NCBI GenBank assembly: GCA_017545095.1
Contig: JAFYCU010000051.1
Span: 1 to 14,347, forward strand
Reading direction: 5' to 3'
Origin: Muribaculaceae bacterium
Lineage (GTDB): Bacteria; Bacteroidota; Bacteroidia; Bacteroidales; Muribaculaceae
DNA length: 14,347 bases
Part shown: positions 1-7,469 of the stretch, piece by piece
Numbering within the stretch: the stretch's first letter is position 1
How the letters are laid out: the number at the start of each line of letters is the position of its first letter
Translations under genes and position numbers: made by a program
The notes under the pieces: model-generated
Told to the model about the DNA's origin: nothing
Database searches by the model: none
The model's input: only the letters and a program-made list of their open reading frames with translations

Positions 1-1574
1 ACTACTACATTGCCCACCGCGACACCAACCTGCTGACGGGCTCGCGCAAGGTGGCCATACCCGAGTACGTGCAGGCCTACAGTATCCGCGCATGGGCCTA
101 CCTGCAGTTGGCGAAGATGTACGGTGAAGTACCCTTCTTCACTGAGCCCATCACCAACATCAGCGAAGCCAACGCCATTCGCGAGAAGAAGGACATCAGG
201 GGCATTTGCGAGGCACTCGCCCCGCAGCTCCGTGCCTATGCTGACAACACCGCCTTGGCCGCCGTGCCCGTCTATCAGAGCGACTTGGTGGATATCGGCA
301 ACTTCAACAACGGCAGAAACAAGCGAATTTCAGCAAGGAAAATCATGTTCCCCGTAGGGCTCGTCCTTGGCGACCTCTATTTAGAGGCCGGAGAATACGA
401 AAATGCCGCGAAAAGCTACTTCAAGTATCTGCTCGACAACCGCGTGATTGCGTATCCGTTCAAGGCTGATCTGGAAATTACGAACGACCTCCTGCAAAAC
501 CTGCCGAGCGACTTCTTCGAGGCGATTCAGTCAGACACGAGGGGATTCCTGTCGTGGGACAACACCTTCACCGACAACAACCCGACCGACGTCATCACCT
601 ACGTGCCGATGGCCGTCAACAAGCTGCGCGGACAGACCACCGACCTGCCCCGCCTGTTCGGCTACGACCTCTATTCCACCGAGGCTGCGTCGTCCTATTC
701 CTCCGATTTGTACTTCCTCGAGCGCGAAATCGATGCCTCGAAGAGCTACTTCGACTTGGTGAACGCCCAGAAGTACTACTACGGCACATCGCCATCCATC
801 AAATCGGTTGACGTGCTCGGCGACCTGCGCCGTAACAACACGCTCCGCCACGTCTTGAAAGACGACTCCACCTTCTACGAGATGCAGAAGTTCGAGAGGG
901 GAAATGTCATCATCTATCGCGGTGCAGCCATCTACCTGCGACTGGCCGAGGCCATCAACCGCATGGGCTATCCCGATGCCGCCTTCGCCATCCTGAAAGA
1001 CGGCTTCAACCACGAACTTGAGCTTGTTTCCACCTACCTCCGTCCGGAAACCTACGAGTTCCTGAGCACGACGATTCCCTTCTATTCGGATGAAAATAAG
1101 GCCTACTTCGTGAATTGCGAGGGCATCCATTCATACGGCTCGGGCGTAACCGCCGGCGTATTCTCGCCCTACGAGTTCAACAGCGTTGCCTACGCGAAGT
1201 ATCTGGAGCTTCAGAAGCAGTTCGGCGAAGAGCGCTTCCCCAACAACATCATCCAAGAGCGCGAAGAGCTCGACGATGAGGGCAATCCGATTCTCGACGA
1301 CGAGGGCAATCCCATCATGAGAAGCGTTTATGTATGGCCGATGGATGTGATAATCAACGTGATGGAAGACCTGATTTGCGACGAATACGCGCTCGAACTG
1401 GCGTTTGAAGGCCATCGCTTCGGCGACCTCTGCCGTCTGGCCCGCCACAAGAACGCCGCCGGCACCTACGGCAGCGACTTCGGCAACCAATGGCTTGCCC
1501 GCAAGCTCGCCGCAAAGAATCCAGCCGCCGACCTGACGAACCCGCAGAACTGGTATCTGAAAATGAACAAGTAA
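1..1574 (+). CDS. SusD/RagB-family outer-membrane lipoprotein, 5' end missing
   Basis: The reading frame is open from base 3, so the N-terminus, including the expected lipoprotein signal, lies outside the window; the GTG at 51 is an internal Val codon, not a start. The product begins YYIAHRDTNLLTGSRK and soon has the helical stretch QAYSIRAWAYLQLAKMYGEVPFF, typical of the TPR-like core of SusD/RagB proteins. The segment ELAFEGHRFGDLCRLARHK near the C-terminus matches the conserved SusD motif that precedes the end of the protein. SusD proteins sit on the cell surface as the lid of a SusC transporter and capture glycan. The partner SusC should lie just upstream, outside the window. An acidic 8-residue unit, LDDEGNPI, is duplicated in tandem near the C-terminal third. 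Substrate unknown. It is only distantly similar to the second SusD-like protein in this window. Confidence 0.9.
   Translation, partial: YYIAHRDTNLLTGSRKVAIPEYVQAYSIRAWAYLQLAKMYGEVPFFTEPITNISEANAIREKKDIRGICEALAPQLRAYADNTALAAVPVYQSDLVDIGNFNNGRNKRISARKIMFPVGLVLGDLYLEAGEYENAAKSYFKYLLDNRVIAYPFKADLEITNDLLQNLPSDFFEAIQSDTRGFLSWDNTFTDNNPTDVITYVPMAVNKLRGQTTDLPRLFGYDLYSTEAASSYSSDLYFLEREIDASKSYFDLVNAQKYYYGTSPSIKSVDVLGDLRRNNTLRHVLKDDSTFYEMQKFERGNVIIYRGAAIYLRLAEAINRMGYPDAAFAILKDGFNHELELVSTYLRPETYEFLSTTIPFYSDENKAYFVNCEGIHSYGSGVTAGVFSPYEFNSVAYAKYLELQKQFGEERFPNNIIQEREELDDEGNPILDDEGNPIMRSVYVWPMDVIINVMEDLICDEYALELAFEGHRFGDLCRLARHKNAAGTYGSDFGNQWLARKLAAKNPAADLTNPQNWYLKMNK
1269..1316 (+). repeat. In-frame tandem duplication, 24 bp x 2
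   Basis: Two adjacent 24-base units (1269-1292 and 1293-1316) both encode LDDEGNPI. They differ only at synonymous or near-synonymous positions, so the peptide is kept while the DNA has drifted. The duplication lies in the acidic loop of the SusD-like protein, before YVWPMD. Confidence 0.85.
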
Positions 1575-1596
1575 GTTCCCGGAACAATATGAACGT

Positions 1597-1634
1597 AAAG
1601 CCCCGAAAGTCTGCATGACCTTCGGGGTTTCTTC
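1597..1634. terminator. Probable bidirectional intrinsic terminator between convergent genes
   Basis: CCCCGAA (1601-1607) pairs with TTCGGGG (1621-1627); an inner GT/AC pair and a seven-base loop close the hairpin. The stem is flanked by AAA on the left and TTTCTT on the right, so it has a short U-rich tail on either strand. It lies 23 bases after the SusD stop and about 26 bases beyond the pruA stop on the other strand, the right place to end both transcripts. The U-tracts are short, so efficiency is uncertain. Confidence 0.65.
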
Positions 1635-1659
1635 GTGGGGAGGATTTCCTCGCTCCTCG

Positions 1660-3285
1660 TTATTTCATGTACGTGTAGCGATAGTCGGTCGGCGAGACGA
1701 GCGTTTCCTTGATGACGCGCGGAACCATCCAGCGAATCAGGTTGAACTCACCACCGGCCTTGTCGTTCGTACCGCTGGCACGAGCGCCGCCGAAGGGCTG
1801 CATACCCACCACGGCGCCGGTCGGCTTGTCGTTGATGTAGAAATTGCCGGCAGCATAGCGCAGCTGACAGGTAATCTTCTCCACGGCCAGACGGTCGCGA
1901 CCGAACACGGCACCCGTGAGTCCGTAGGGCGAGGTCGTGTTGCAGAGCTCGACGGTTTCCTCCACCTTCTTGTCGTCGTAGGGATAGACGGTGAGAATCG
2001 GGCCGAAAATCTCCTCTTCCATCGACTTGAAGTGCGGATTAGTGGTCTCGATGACGGTCGGCTCCACAAACCAGCCCTTCTTCTTGTCGCACTTGCCGCC
2101 CAAGACGATTTTCGCGTCTTTGGCCTTCTCGGCGAAGTCGATGTACGACTTGCACTTTTTGAACGAAGCCTCGTCGATGACGGCATTGATGAAGTTCTTG
2201 GCATCCATCACGTCGCCCATTTTCACCTCTTTCGCCATCTTCTTGATGTCGGCCAACACGTCTTTCCAGAGGCTCTTCGGAATGTACATACGCGAAGCTG
2301 CCGAACATTTCTGGCCCTGGAACTCAAACGCGCCGCAGAAGGCTGCCGTAGCCACGGCCTTCTTGTCGGCACTGGGATGAACAAAGATGAAGTCCTTGCC
2401 GCCGGTTTCGCCCACGAGGCGCGGGTAGCTGACATACTTGCCGAGGTTCTCGCCAGCCTGACGCCACAGCGCGTTGAACGTGTCGGTGGAACCCGTGAAG
2501 TGGATGCCGGCGAAATGCTTCGACTGGGTGGCCACCTCGCCGATGAGCGCACCGCTGCCGGGCAGGAAGTTCACCACGCCGTCGGGCAGTCCGGCCTCTT
2601 TGTAGAGCTGCATGAGGTAGTAGTTGCTGAGCAGGGCCGTGGTGGAGGGCTTCCACAGGGCCACGTTACCCATGAGCGCGGGGGTCATGCACAAGTTGCT
2701 GGCGATGGACGTGAAGTTGAACGGTGTCACGGCGAGCACGAAGCCCTCGAGCGGGCGATACTCGGTGTGGTTGAGCTGTCCCACGCCATCCTTGGGCTGC
2801 ATGCCGTAGATTTTCGAGGCGTAGTGCACGTTGTAGCGGAAGAAGTCGATGGTCTCGCAAGCCGAGTCGATTTCGGCCTGGAAGATATTCTTGCTCTGTC
2901 CGAGCATGCACGCGGCATTCATGATGGGGCGGTATTTGGTAGCCAGCAGCTCGGCCATCTTCATCACGATGGCGGCACGGGTGGTCCAGGGCGTGCGGCT
3001 CCACTGCTTCCAGGCCTCCATAGCGGTCTCGATAGCCAGCTCCACCTCTTTGCGGCCCACCTTGTGGTAGGTGGCCAACACATGCTTGTGGTCGTGCGGG
3101 CAGGTGATTTGTCCCGTGTCGCCAGTGCGGATTTCCTTGCCACCGATGATGATGGGGATGTCGACGACCAGCTTGCTCTGGCGCTCGAGCTCCTGCTCAA
3201 GGGCCACACGTTCGGGACTTCCGGCCATATAGGCCTTTACCGGCTCGTTGGCCGGCAGGGGAAATTGAATCAAAGAGTTGTTCAT
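1660..3285 (-). CDS. pruA: 1-pyrroline-5-carboxylate dehydrogenase (aldehyde dehydrogenase superfamily)
   Basis: This 541-residue cytosolic enzyme would oxidise L-glutamate-5-semialdehyde (from pyrroline-5-carboxylate) to glutamate with NAD+, the second step of proline catabolism. ALDH landmarks appear in order: TPFNF (187-191), WKPS with the cofactor-contacting Lys (about 212), FTGST (263-267), VGETGGKD with the general-base Glu (about 293), GQKCSAASR with the catalytic Cys (about 327), EEIFGP (424-429) and QPFGGARASGTNDKAGG (about 496-512). The Cys context and the C-terminal GTNDKAGG with R-x-x-VPRVIKE are typical of the P5C dehydrogenase subgroup that includes mitochondrial ALDH4A1. Length fits a full stand-alone enzyme. 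The ATG at 3285 gives a natural N-terminus with no signal peptide. No proline dehydrogenase gene is in the window. It has its own candidate promoter and looks like a monocistronic housekeeping gene unrelated to the glycan genes. Confidence 0.95.
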   Translation of the reverse strand: MNNSLIQFPLPANEPVKAYMAGSPERVALEQELERQSKLVVDIPIIIGGKEIRTGDTGQITCPHDHKHVLATYHKVGRKEVELAIETAMEAWKQWSRTPWTTRAAIVMKMAELLATKYRPIMNAACMLGQSKNIFQAEIDSACETIDFFRYNVHYASKIYGMQPKDGVGQLNHTEYRPLEGFVLAVTPFNFTSIASNLCMTPALMGNVALWKPSTTALLSNYYLMQLYKEAGLPDGVVNFLPGSGALIGEVATQSKHFAGIHFTGSTDTFNALWRQAGENLGKYVSYPRLVGETGGKDFIFVHPSADKKAVATAAFCGAFEFQGQKCSAASRMYIPKSLWKDVLADIKKMAKEVKMGDVMDAKNFINAVIDEASFKKCKSYIDFAEKAKDAKIVLGGKCDKKKGWFVEPTVIETTNPHFKSMEEEIFGPILTVYPYDDKKVEETVELCNTTSPYGLTGAVFGRDRLAVEKITCQLRYAAGNFYINDKPTGAVVGMQPFGGARASGTNDKAGGEFNLIRWMVPRVIKETLVSPTDYRYTYMK

Positions 3286-3380
3286 GTCGATTGGTTGATG
3301 TTTATAGTTTGGTGTATCAGGTTACGCTCACTCGGCATGGGTGAATGCAGGCCATTGCACGCGCCCACGAGTTCTCGCCT

Positions 3381-3389
3381 GCAAAGTTA
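3381..3389 (-). promoter_or_regulatory. Candidate -7 box of the pruA promoter
   Basis: On the minus strand the sequence reads TAACTTTGC, a full match to the Bacteroidetes -7 consensus TAnnTTTG. It lies about 95 bases upstream of the pruA ATG. No good -33 TTTG is seen 19-21 bases upstream; that position falls inside the large hairpin. The call therefore rests on the -7 box alone. Confidence 0.5.
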
Positions 3390-3391
3390 GT

Positions 3392-3450
3392 GAAAAAATC
3401 GCTATCCGTGGCGGAATGTGCGATTTTTTTCCACATTCTGCCACGGATAG
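3392..3450 (-). terminator. Large hairpin, likely intrinsic terminator of the GH128-like gene
   Basis: Bases 3402-3420 pair with 3432-3450 over 19 positions with a single G/T mismatch, around an 11-base loop. Read on the minus strand, the stem is followed by CGATTTTTTC (3401-3392), the U-tract expected of an intrinsic terminator. It begins 29 bases after the stop of the glycosidase gene and ends just before the pruA -7 box, so it would insulate pruA. The loop contains AAAAAAATCG, complementary to that same U-tract, so a second, competing hairpin is possible. Confidence 0.75.
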
Positions 3451-3478
3451 TCACTTTGGCATTGCAAACACAGCCGTT

Positions 3479-4939
3479 TCACACCTTGCCGAGCATGATG
3501 TTGATGATGGCATTAAGGTCTGAAATCGAGACCGAAGAGCCGCCCGTCACATAGGCACGGTCGCCATAGTTGGTCTCGGAGTCTTTCTTGAGGATGATGT
3601 TCACAATAATGTTCATGTCTTCCACATCCACCACGCCGTTGCCGTTCACGTCGCCACGCAAGGCGGTCTCGGGCACGAGCTGCAGCCACGCGAGCTTGCA
3701 GGTGGTGCTCTGTCGGCTCTTCAGCGTGAGCGTGTGTCGTCCGGCGGGCAGCACCAGGTGGGTGAGCTGCTGGGTGGCCCAGGTGTTGTCGTCGGTGCCC
3801 GTGGCGGGCAGCACTTCCTCGCCTACCGACTCACCATCGATTTCGACACGGATTTTGGGGTCGAAGAGGAATTTGCGGCTGGCCACGCGCAGCTGCAGGG
3901 TGTAGTTGCCAGCGGCAGGAATATCGACCAAGTAGTCGAGCTGGCCATAGACGTCAAACTTGCCCACTTGCAGCTTGTGCGGGCTCTCGGCATCGGTGTT
4001 CACCTCCACCTCCACACCATCGCTGCTGAAGACGAAGTCTTTGGCGGCAATCACCTCGCTGGGCGTGTAGTAATAGGTGGTGTCGAACGACGACATATAG
4101 GTGTAGATGATGCCGGCATCGGAGAGCGTGCCCGGTGCGGGCAGACCCGTGCGCACATTGGGCGGGATGATGAGCCGGTAGTAGGGGGCTGCCGCTGTGC
4201 CGCGAGCCTTGAACCACGCGTAGCGATAGACATAGGGACTAAGCTCCAAGTCCTGCACTTTGCGCACCATCTGCCGCTTCTGGTAGGTACTGTCGACGGT
4301 GCCTTCCCAAGCACAGAACTCGGTGAGCCACACCTGCTTGCCATATTTCTTGGCGAAGTTCTCCACATAGCTGAGCTGCGCCTTGTGGTCGTTCATGTAG
4401 CAGTGCAGGGCCAGGTAGTCGAAGTGAGCTTCGGGATAGGCGGCCAGAAAGGCATCCATCCACTCCTCGGGCTGATAGACTTTGCCATCGGCCAGTGCCT
4501 CGCCGCTGTAGTTGAGCGCGGGGGCCACCAGTTGCAGGTTGAAGTCGCGTGCCAGTTGCTCCACGATGGGCCACAGCTGTGCGGCACTGTCGGGGGTCAT
4601 GTTGGCCTGCGCCCTGAAATTCGGCTCGTTGTAGCCCAGCAGATACTGCACACCGGGATGCTCGGTGAGGTAGGTGCGCAGGGCCTGCTCGTTGAAGTTG
4701 GCACTCCAAATCATGGGCACAAACTCCATCTCGGTGCCCGGCCCCACCACAGCGGCCACCTGACGGTTGGGGGTGTTGCCCCAGTTGTAGAACCAACTCA
4801 CACCAGGCGACAGGGCGTGGATTTCGGCCTCGTAGGTGAACGCGTTCTCGCTCACGCCGCGCTTATTGCTGCGGGCAGGCTGAGCCACAGCCATAGCAAC
4901 AACGGCCCCGACAGCCAAAAGGATGAATGTTCGTTTCAT
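3479..4939 (-). CDS. Secreted GH128-like glycoside hydrolase with CBM6-like module and C-terminal dockerin
   Basis: The product is a probable extracellular or surface endo-acting glucanase of 486 residues. The start MKRTFILLAVGAVVAMAVAQ (4939) gives a clean signal peptide; a start at 4966 would add nine residues from a repeat region and is rejected. Residues about 30-290 resemble the Asl1-like 'glycosyl hydrolase catalytic core' (GH128): GVSWFYNWGNTP, EFVPMIWSANF, LLGYNEPNF with the likely acid/base Glu (about 105), FDYLALHCYMND, and VWLTEFCAWEG with the likely nucleophile Glu (about 207). Characterised GH128 enzymes act on beta-1,3-glucans, so that substrate is an inference. Residues about 295-423 look like a CBM6/35-type beta-sandwich (VDIPAAGNYTLQLRVASR). 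The C-terminus carries dockerin-like EF-hand repeats: a canonical one (GDVNGNGVVDVEDMN) and a degenerate second one (VTGGSSVSISDLN), ending IMLGKV. It follows another dockerin-tailed gene on the same strand and may share its transcript. Confidence 0.85.
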   Translation of the reverse strand: MKRTFILLAVGAVVAMAVAQPARSNKRGVSENAFTYEAEIHALSPGVSWFYNWGNTPNRQVAAVVGPGTEMEFVPMIWSANFNEQALRTYLTEHPGVQYLLGYNEPNFRAQANMTPDSAAQLWPIVEQLARDFNLQLVAPALNYSGEALADGKVYQPEEWMDAFLAAYPEAHFDYLALHCYMNDHKAQLSYVENFAKKYGKQVWLTEFCAWEGTVDSTYQKRQMVRKVQDLELSPYVYRYAWFKARGTAAAPYYRLIIPPNVRTGLPAPGTLSDAGIIYTYMSSFDTTYYYTPSEVIAAKDFVFSSDGVEVEVNTDAESPHKLQVGKFDVYGQLDYLVDIPAAGNYTLQLRVASRKFLFDPKIRVEIDGESVGEEVLPATGTDDNTWATQQLTHLVLPAGRHTLTLKSRQSTTCKLAWLQLVPETALRGDVNGNGVVDVEDMNIIVNIILKKDSETNYGDRAYVTGGSSVSISDLNAIINIMLGKV

Positions 4940-4954
4940 AATGTGATGAAAAAT

Positions 4955-5061
4955 CACAATGCACAATGCACAATTGTCGAAACACGCGGCCTCTCATTCG
5001 TGTTCAACGAAGCCGACTGCGCATTGCGGAATTGTGCATTATGCATTGTGCATTATGCATT
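4955..5061. repeat. ATGCA-rich inverted and tandem repeat between two dockerin genes
   Basis: Bases 4955-4975 are the reverse complement of 5030-5050 over 21 positions with one mismatch, giving a long stem. The right arm continues as two perfect copies of the 14-base unit TTGTGCATTATGCA (5032-5045 and 5046-5059); the left arm is made of ACAATGC-type 7-mers. Inside the loop AACACG (4981-4986) can pair with CGTGTT (4999-5004). The element fills nearly all of the gap between the two dockerin genes. It resembles a dispersed intergenic repeat or miniature element; it is not coding. Confidence 0.8.
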
Positions 5062-5064
5062 AAA

Positions 5065-5952
5065 TCAAGCCTTACCAAGCATGATGTTGATGACGATGTT
5101 CATGTCCTCAACATCCCACTCGCCGTTTCCGTCAACATCGCCGGCAGCAGTTCTGTCCTCCTTGCCGAGAATCATGTTGATGATCTTGTTCATGTCGTCA
5201 ACGTCCACCACGCCGTCGCCGTTGATATCGCCGCGCAAGCTTGGCTCTTCGGGCACGATGGTGCTGTCCTTGTACCAGAAGATGTTGTCGAGACGCAGCT
5301 GCGTGCCCTGCACACCACCGGAGAGCACCTTCATGTAGTTGCCCTTATAGGCTTCGGGCGTTTCGCCCCACATGTCGCCGTCGTAGAGCTGGCGGATAAC
5401 GCTGTAGGGGATGTCAACATAGTACCACTCGCCATCGCGGGGGAAGTCGCCCAGCACTTTCGAGCCGTTCACTTCGGCAGCACCGAGGGTGAAGCCGTTG
5501 TTCTCGCCCACCACAATCTGATGTCCAGCGTTGTCGATGCTCTTGATAGCGAAGTGGAACACCCAGGTGTCGTCGAGCACAGTCCAGTCCTGAGCCTCGT
5601 TCACCGAGCAGAAACCGCATCCGCTCCAGCCGAACGTGGTCACATCCATGGCGATGTGATCCTCGGGCTGGCCAAAGGAGTTGAGGCTGCCATCCTGGTC
5701 CACACCGGCATAGGTCTCGTCCCACACATAGAGAAAGTTGCGGTTGTCGTCGACGGTAGCATCGAACACCACATCCTCGGCAGGCATGGCCTCGCCCACG
5801 CTCTCGCTGATGGCGATGGGGATGAACTTCACGGCCTTGCTCCAATCGAAGGTGGGTTCATCGTTCTCGTCGAGCGCCTTGTTGATGAACTGGGCGCTGG
5901 CCAGGTTGCCGGCCGCAAGCAGCAATGCTGCAAGTGTAAAGAATTTCTTCAT
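5065..5952 (-). CDS. Secreted protein with C-terminal dockerin repeats, probable glycan-binding role
   Basis: This 295-residue protein starts with a standard signal peptide, MKKFFTLAALLLAAGNLASA, cleaved near residue 20. Residues about 21-232 match no catalytic family I can name. They are rich in aromatic residues and beta-type segments (WYYVDIPYSVI, QLRLDNIFWYKD), include a GCGFC pair of cysteines, and look like a beta-sandwich such as a carbohydrate-binding module. Residues about 240-295 hold two good dockerin-type EF-hands: GDINGDGVVDVDDMN then GDVDGNGEWDVEDMN, each followed by an I/L helix, ending IMLGKA. Both calcium loops look intact, unlike the second repeat of the GH128-like protein. 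Its position directly upstream of that enzyme suggests a surface glycan-binding partner, which is inference. It has a long, potentially structured leader. Confidence 0.8.
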   Translation of the reverse strand: MKKFFTLAALLLAAGNLASAQFINKALDENDEPTFDWSKAVKFIPIAISESVGEAMPAEDVVFDATVDDNRNFLYVWDETYAGVDQDGSLNSFGQPEDHIAMDVTTFGWSGCGFCSVNEAQDWTVLDDTWVFHFAIKSIDNAGHQIVVGENNGFTLGAAEVNGSKVLGDFPRDGEWYYVDIPYSVIRQLYDGDMWGETPEAYKGNYMKVLSGGVQGTQLRLDNIFWYKDSTIVPEEPSLRGDINGDGVVDVDDMNKIINMILGKEDRTAAGDVDGNGEWDVEDMNIVINIMLGKA

Positions 5953-6182
5953 CTGTCTATTAATTTAAAGGGTTATTAATAAACATCTTGGCTGCAAGGT
6001 CGGTCGTGCCGCCGTCCCGGAGGACTACAAATAAACGGACTTAAAACATGGTTGCCGGTCGGGCTGCCCAACGCGGCCTTGCTGCCGCTGACGTTTTGTT
6101 GTTTCTTATCTCTATTTTGGATTTACAAAAATTTCCCAATTCTTCATTATTTGCGAAACTTGAATGAAATATCGTTGAAATG
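5953..6182 (-). other. 230-base leader/intergenic region with a potentially structured RNA segment
   Basis: There is no gene here. On the minus strand, upstream of the dockerin gene, the GC-rich part at 5990-6088 can fold into a closed form: 5990-5999 pairs with 6077-6086 (ten positions, one mismatch), enclosing hairpins at 6058-6072 (GUUGGG-CAG-CCCGAC) and 6014-6025 (GUCC-UCCG-GGAC). A competing short hairpin, GCGGC/GCCGC at 6073-6088, would exclude the long stem. Flanking DNA is AT-rich. I find no clear TAnnTTTG promoter; TTTATTTG at about 6037-6030 is one mismatch away. It could be a cis-regulatory leader or a small RNA. No known riboswitch family is recognised. Confidence 0.35.
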
Positions 6183-7469
6183 TCATTCCACAAGCCAATC
6201 ATCCACAGTGCGTGTGTCGCGGTTGATGTTGATGGCCAGCAGATGCACGGGTCGGCCGTCGTGGCGGTATTTCACGGCGTAGTCCTTGCGTTGCAGCTGG
6301 TCCATGGCCTCCTGCGCCGTGGAGCCGTGCTTGAGTTCCATCAGATAAATATCTTTGGGCATGAGCAGCACGGCATCGGCGCGGCCGTCGCTGGTGCGGT
6401 CCTCCACGCGCACATCGGCTCCGAACGAGGCCAGCAGCGTGTAGAGGATGGCCTGGTAGTGCCGCTCGTTGTCGTTGGCGATGTCGTAGGGGATGGCGGC
6501 GTAGAAGTCGCGCAGCGCGGCCATGAAATCCTCCAGGCTGCCGCCGCGACGCCAAGTGAAATAGGCCTTGCGCATCCACTCGCGGCTCTGCGAGCGCGGG
6601 GCGATGTGGTTCATGAACGATTTCGCCAGACCCTCGCGCACCTCGCGGTTGGGGATGCCCAGCGTGTAGGTCTGCGTCTCGCGGTCGTAATCCTTGATGG
6701 TGAGATAGCCGCTCTGGTAGAGCACGGCGGTGGGGTCCTCGATTTGCTCGGTGGGGCGGTCAAAACTGTCCTCGTCCACCTCCTTGCCGTCCAGCTCGTT
6801 GAGCGCGATGTCGCTGCCGCGCAACACCCGCAGCAGCCACGATGACGTGCCGCTGTCGAACCAGTAGTGCTTCACCATTTGGTTGCCCAATGCCTTGACC
6901 AGACTCAGCGGATTGTAGATGTCGGCGGTCATGTCCTCGCTGAAGTGGTAGCCGTCGTATTGTTCCTTGAGCTTGTCCAGCATCTCGTCGGCGGTCACGC
7001 CCTCGCGCTCGGCCAGCCGCTCCACGCCGGGGCGCATCTGCGTGGCCAGCTCCTCGGTGGTGATGCCGCACAACGCCTCGTACTGCGGCAGCAGGCTGAT
7101 GTTGTTCAGGTTGTTCAGCTCGCTGAAGATGCTCAGCTGCGAGAACTTGGTGATGCCGGTGATGAACACGAAGCGCAGCCGCTCGGCCTGCCCCTTGAGC
7201 GGCGCGTAGAAGTCACGCATGATGTCGCGCACCTGCTCCATCTGCGCGGGCTTGTCGAGGTTCTCCAGCACTGGCGCGTCGTACTCGTCGAGCAGCACCA
7301 CCACCGGCATGCCCGTGGCTGCGTGGGCCGCCTGAATGAGAAGGCTCAGACGGGTGCCAAAACTGAAGTCGGGCTTGGGGGTGAGCTGATAAAGCTTTTC
7401 GTAGTACATCAAGATGCCATCAAGCAGTGAGTTAAGGTTAGCAATACTGATTGCCTTGCCCTTGCTCAT
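6183..7469 (-). CDS. C-terminal piece (428 aa) with Walker B and PD-(D/E)XK core of the split ATPase
   Basis: The ATG at 7469 overlaps the stop of the upstream piece as ATGA, so it could be translated by re-initiation. It carries Walker B (VVVLLDEYD, residues about 56-64) and the nuclease residues Asp365, Glu378 and Lys380. A GTG at 7499 would also open this frame, but the residues it adds (MEAAPRT) do not look native. Confidence 0.6.
   Translation of the reverse strand: MSKGKAISIANLNSLLDGILMYYEKLYQLTPKPDFSFGTRLSLLIQAAHAATGMPVVVLLDEYDAPVLENLDKPAQMEQVRDIMRDFYAPLKGQAERLRFVFITGITKFSQLSIFSELNNLNNISLLPQYEALCGITTEELATQMRPGVERLAEREGVTADEMLDKLKEQYDGYHFSEDMTADIYNPLSLVKALGNQMVKHYWFDSGTSSWLLRVLRGSDIALNELDGKEVDEDSFDRPTEQIEDPTAVLYQSGYLTIKDYDRETQTYTLGIPNREVREGLAKSFMNHIAPRSQSREWMRKAYFTWRRGGSLEDFMAALRDFYAAIPYDIANDNERHYQAILYTLLASFGADVRVEDRTSDGRADAVLLMPKDIYLMELKHGSTAQEAMDQLQRKDYAVKYRHDGRPVHLLAININRDTRTVDDWLVE

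Noticed and set aside
4940..4966. Nine-codon N-terminal extension of the GH128-like protein
   Set aside because: It runs into the intergenic repeat and would bury the clean signal peptide that starts at 4939.
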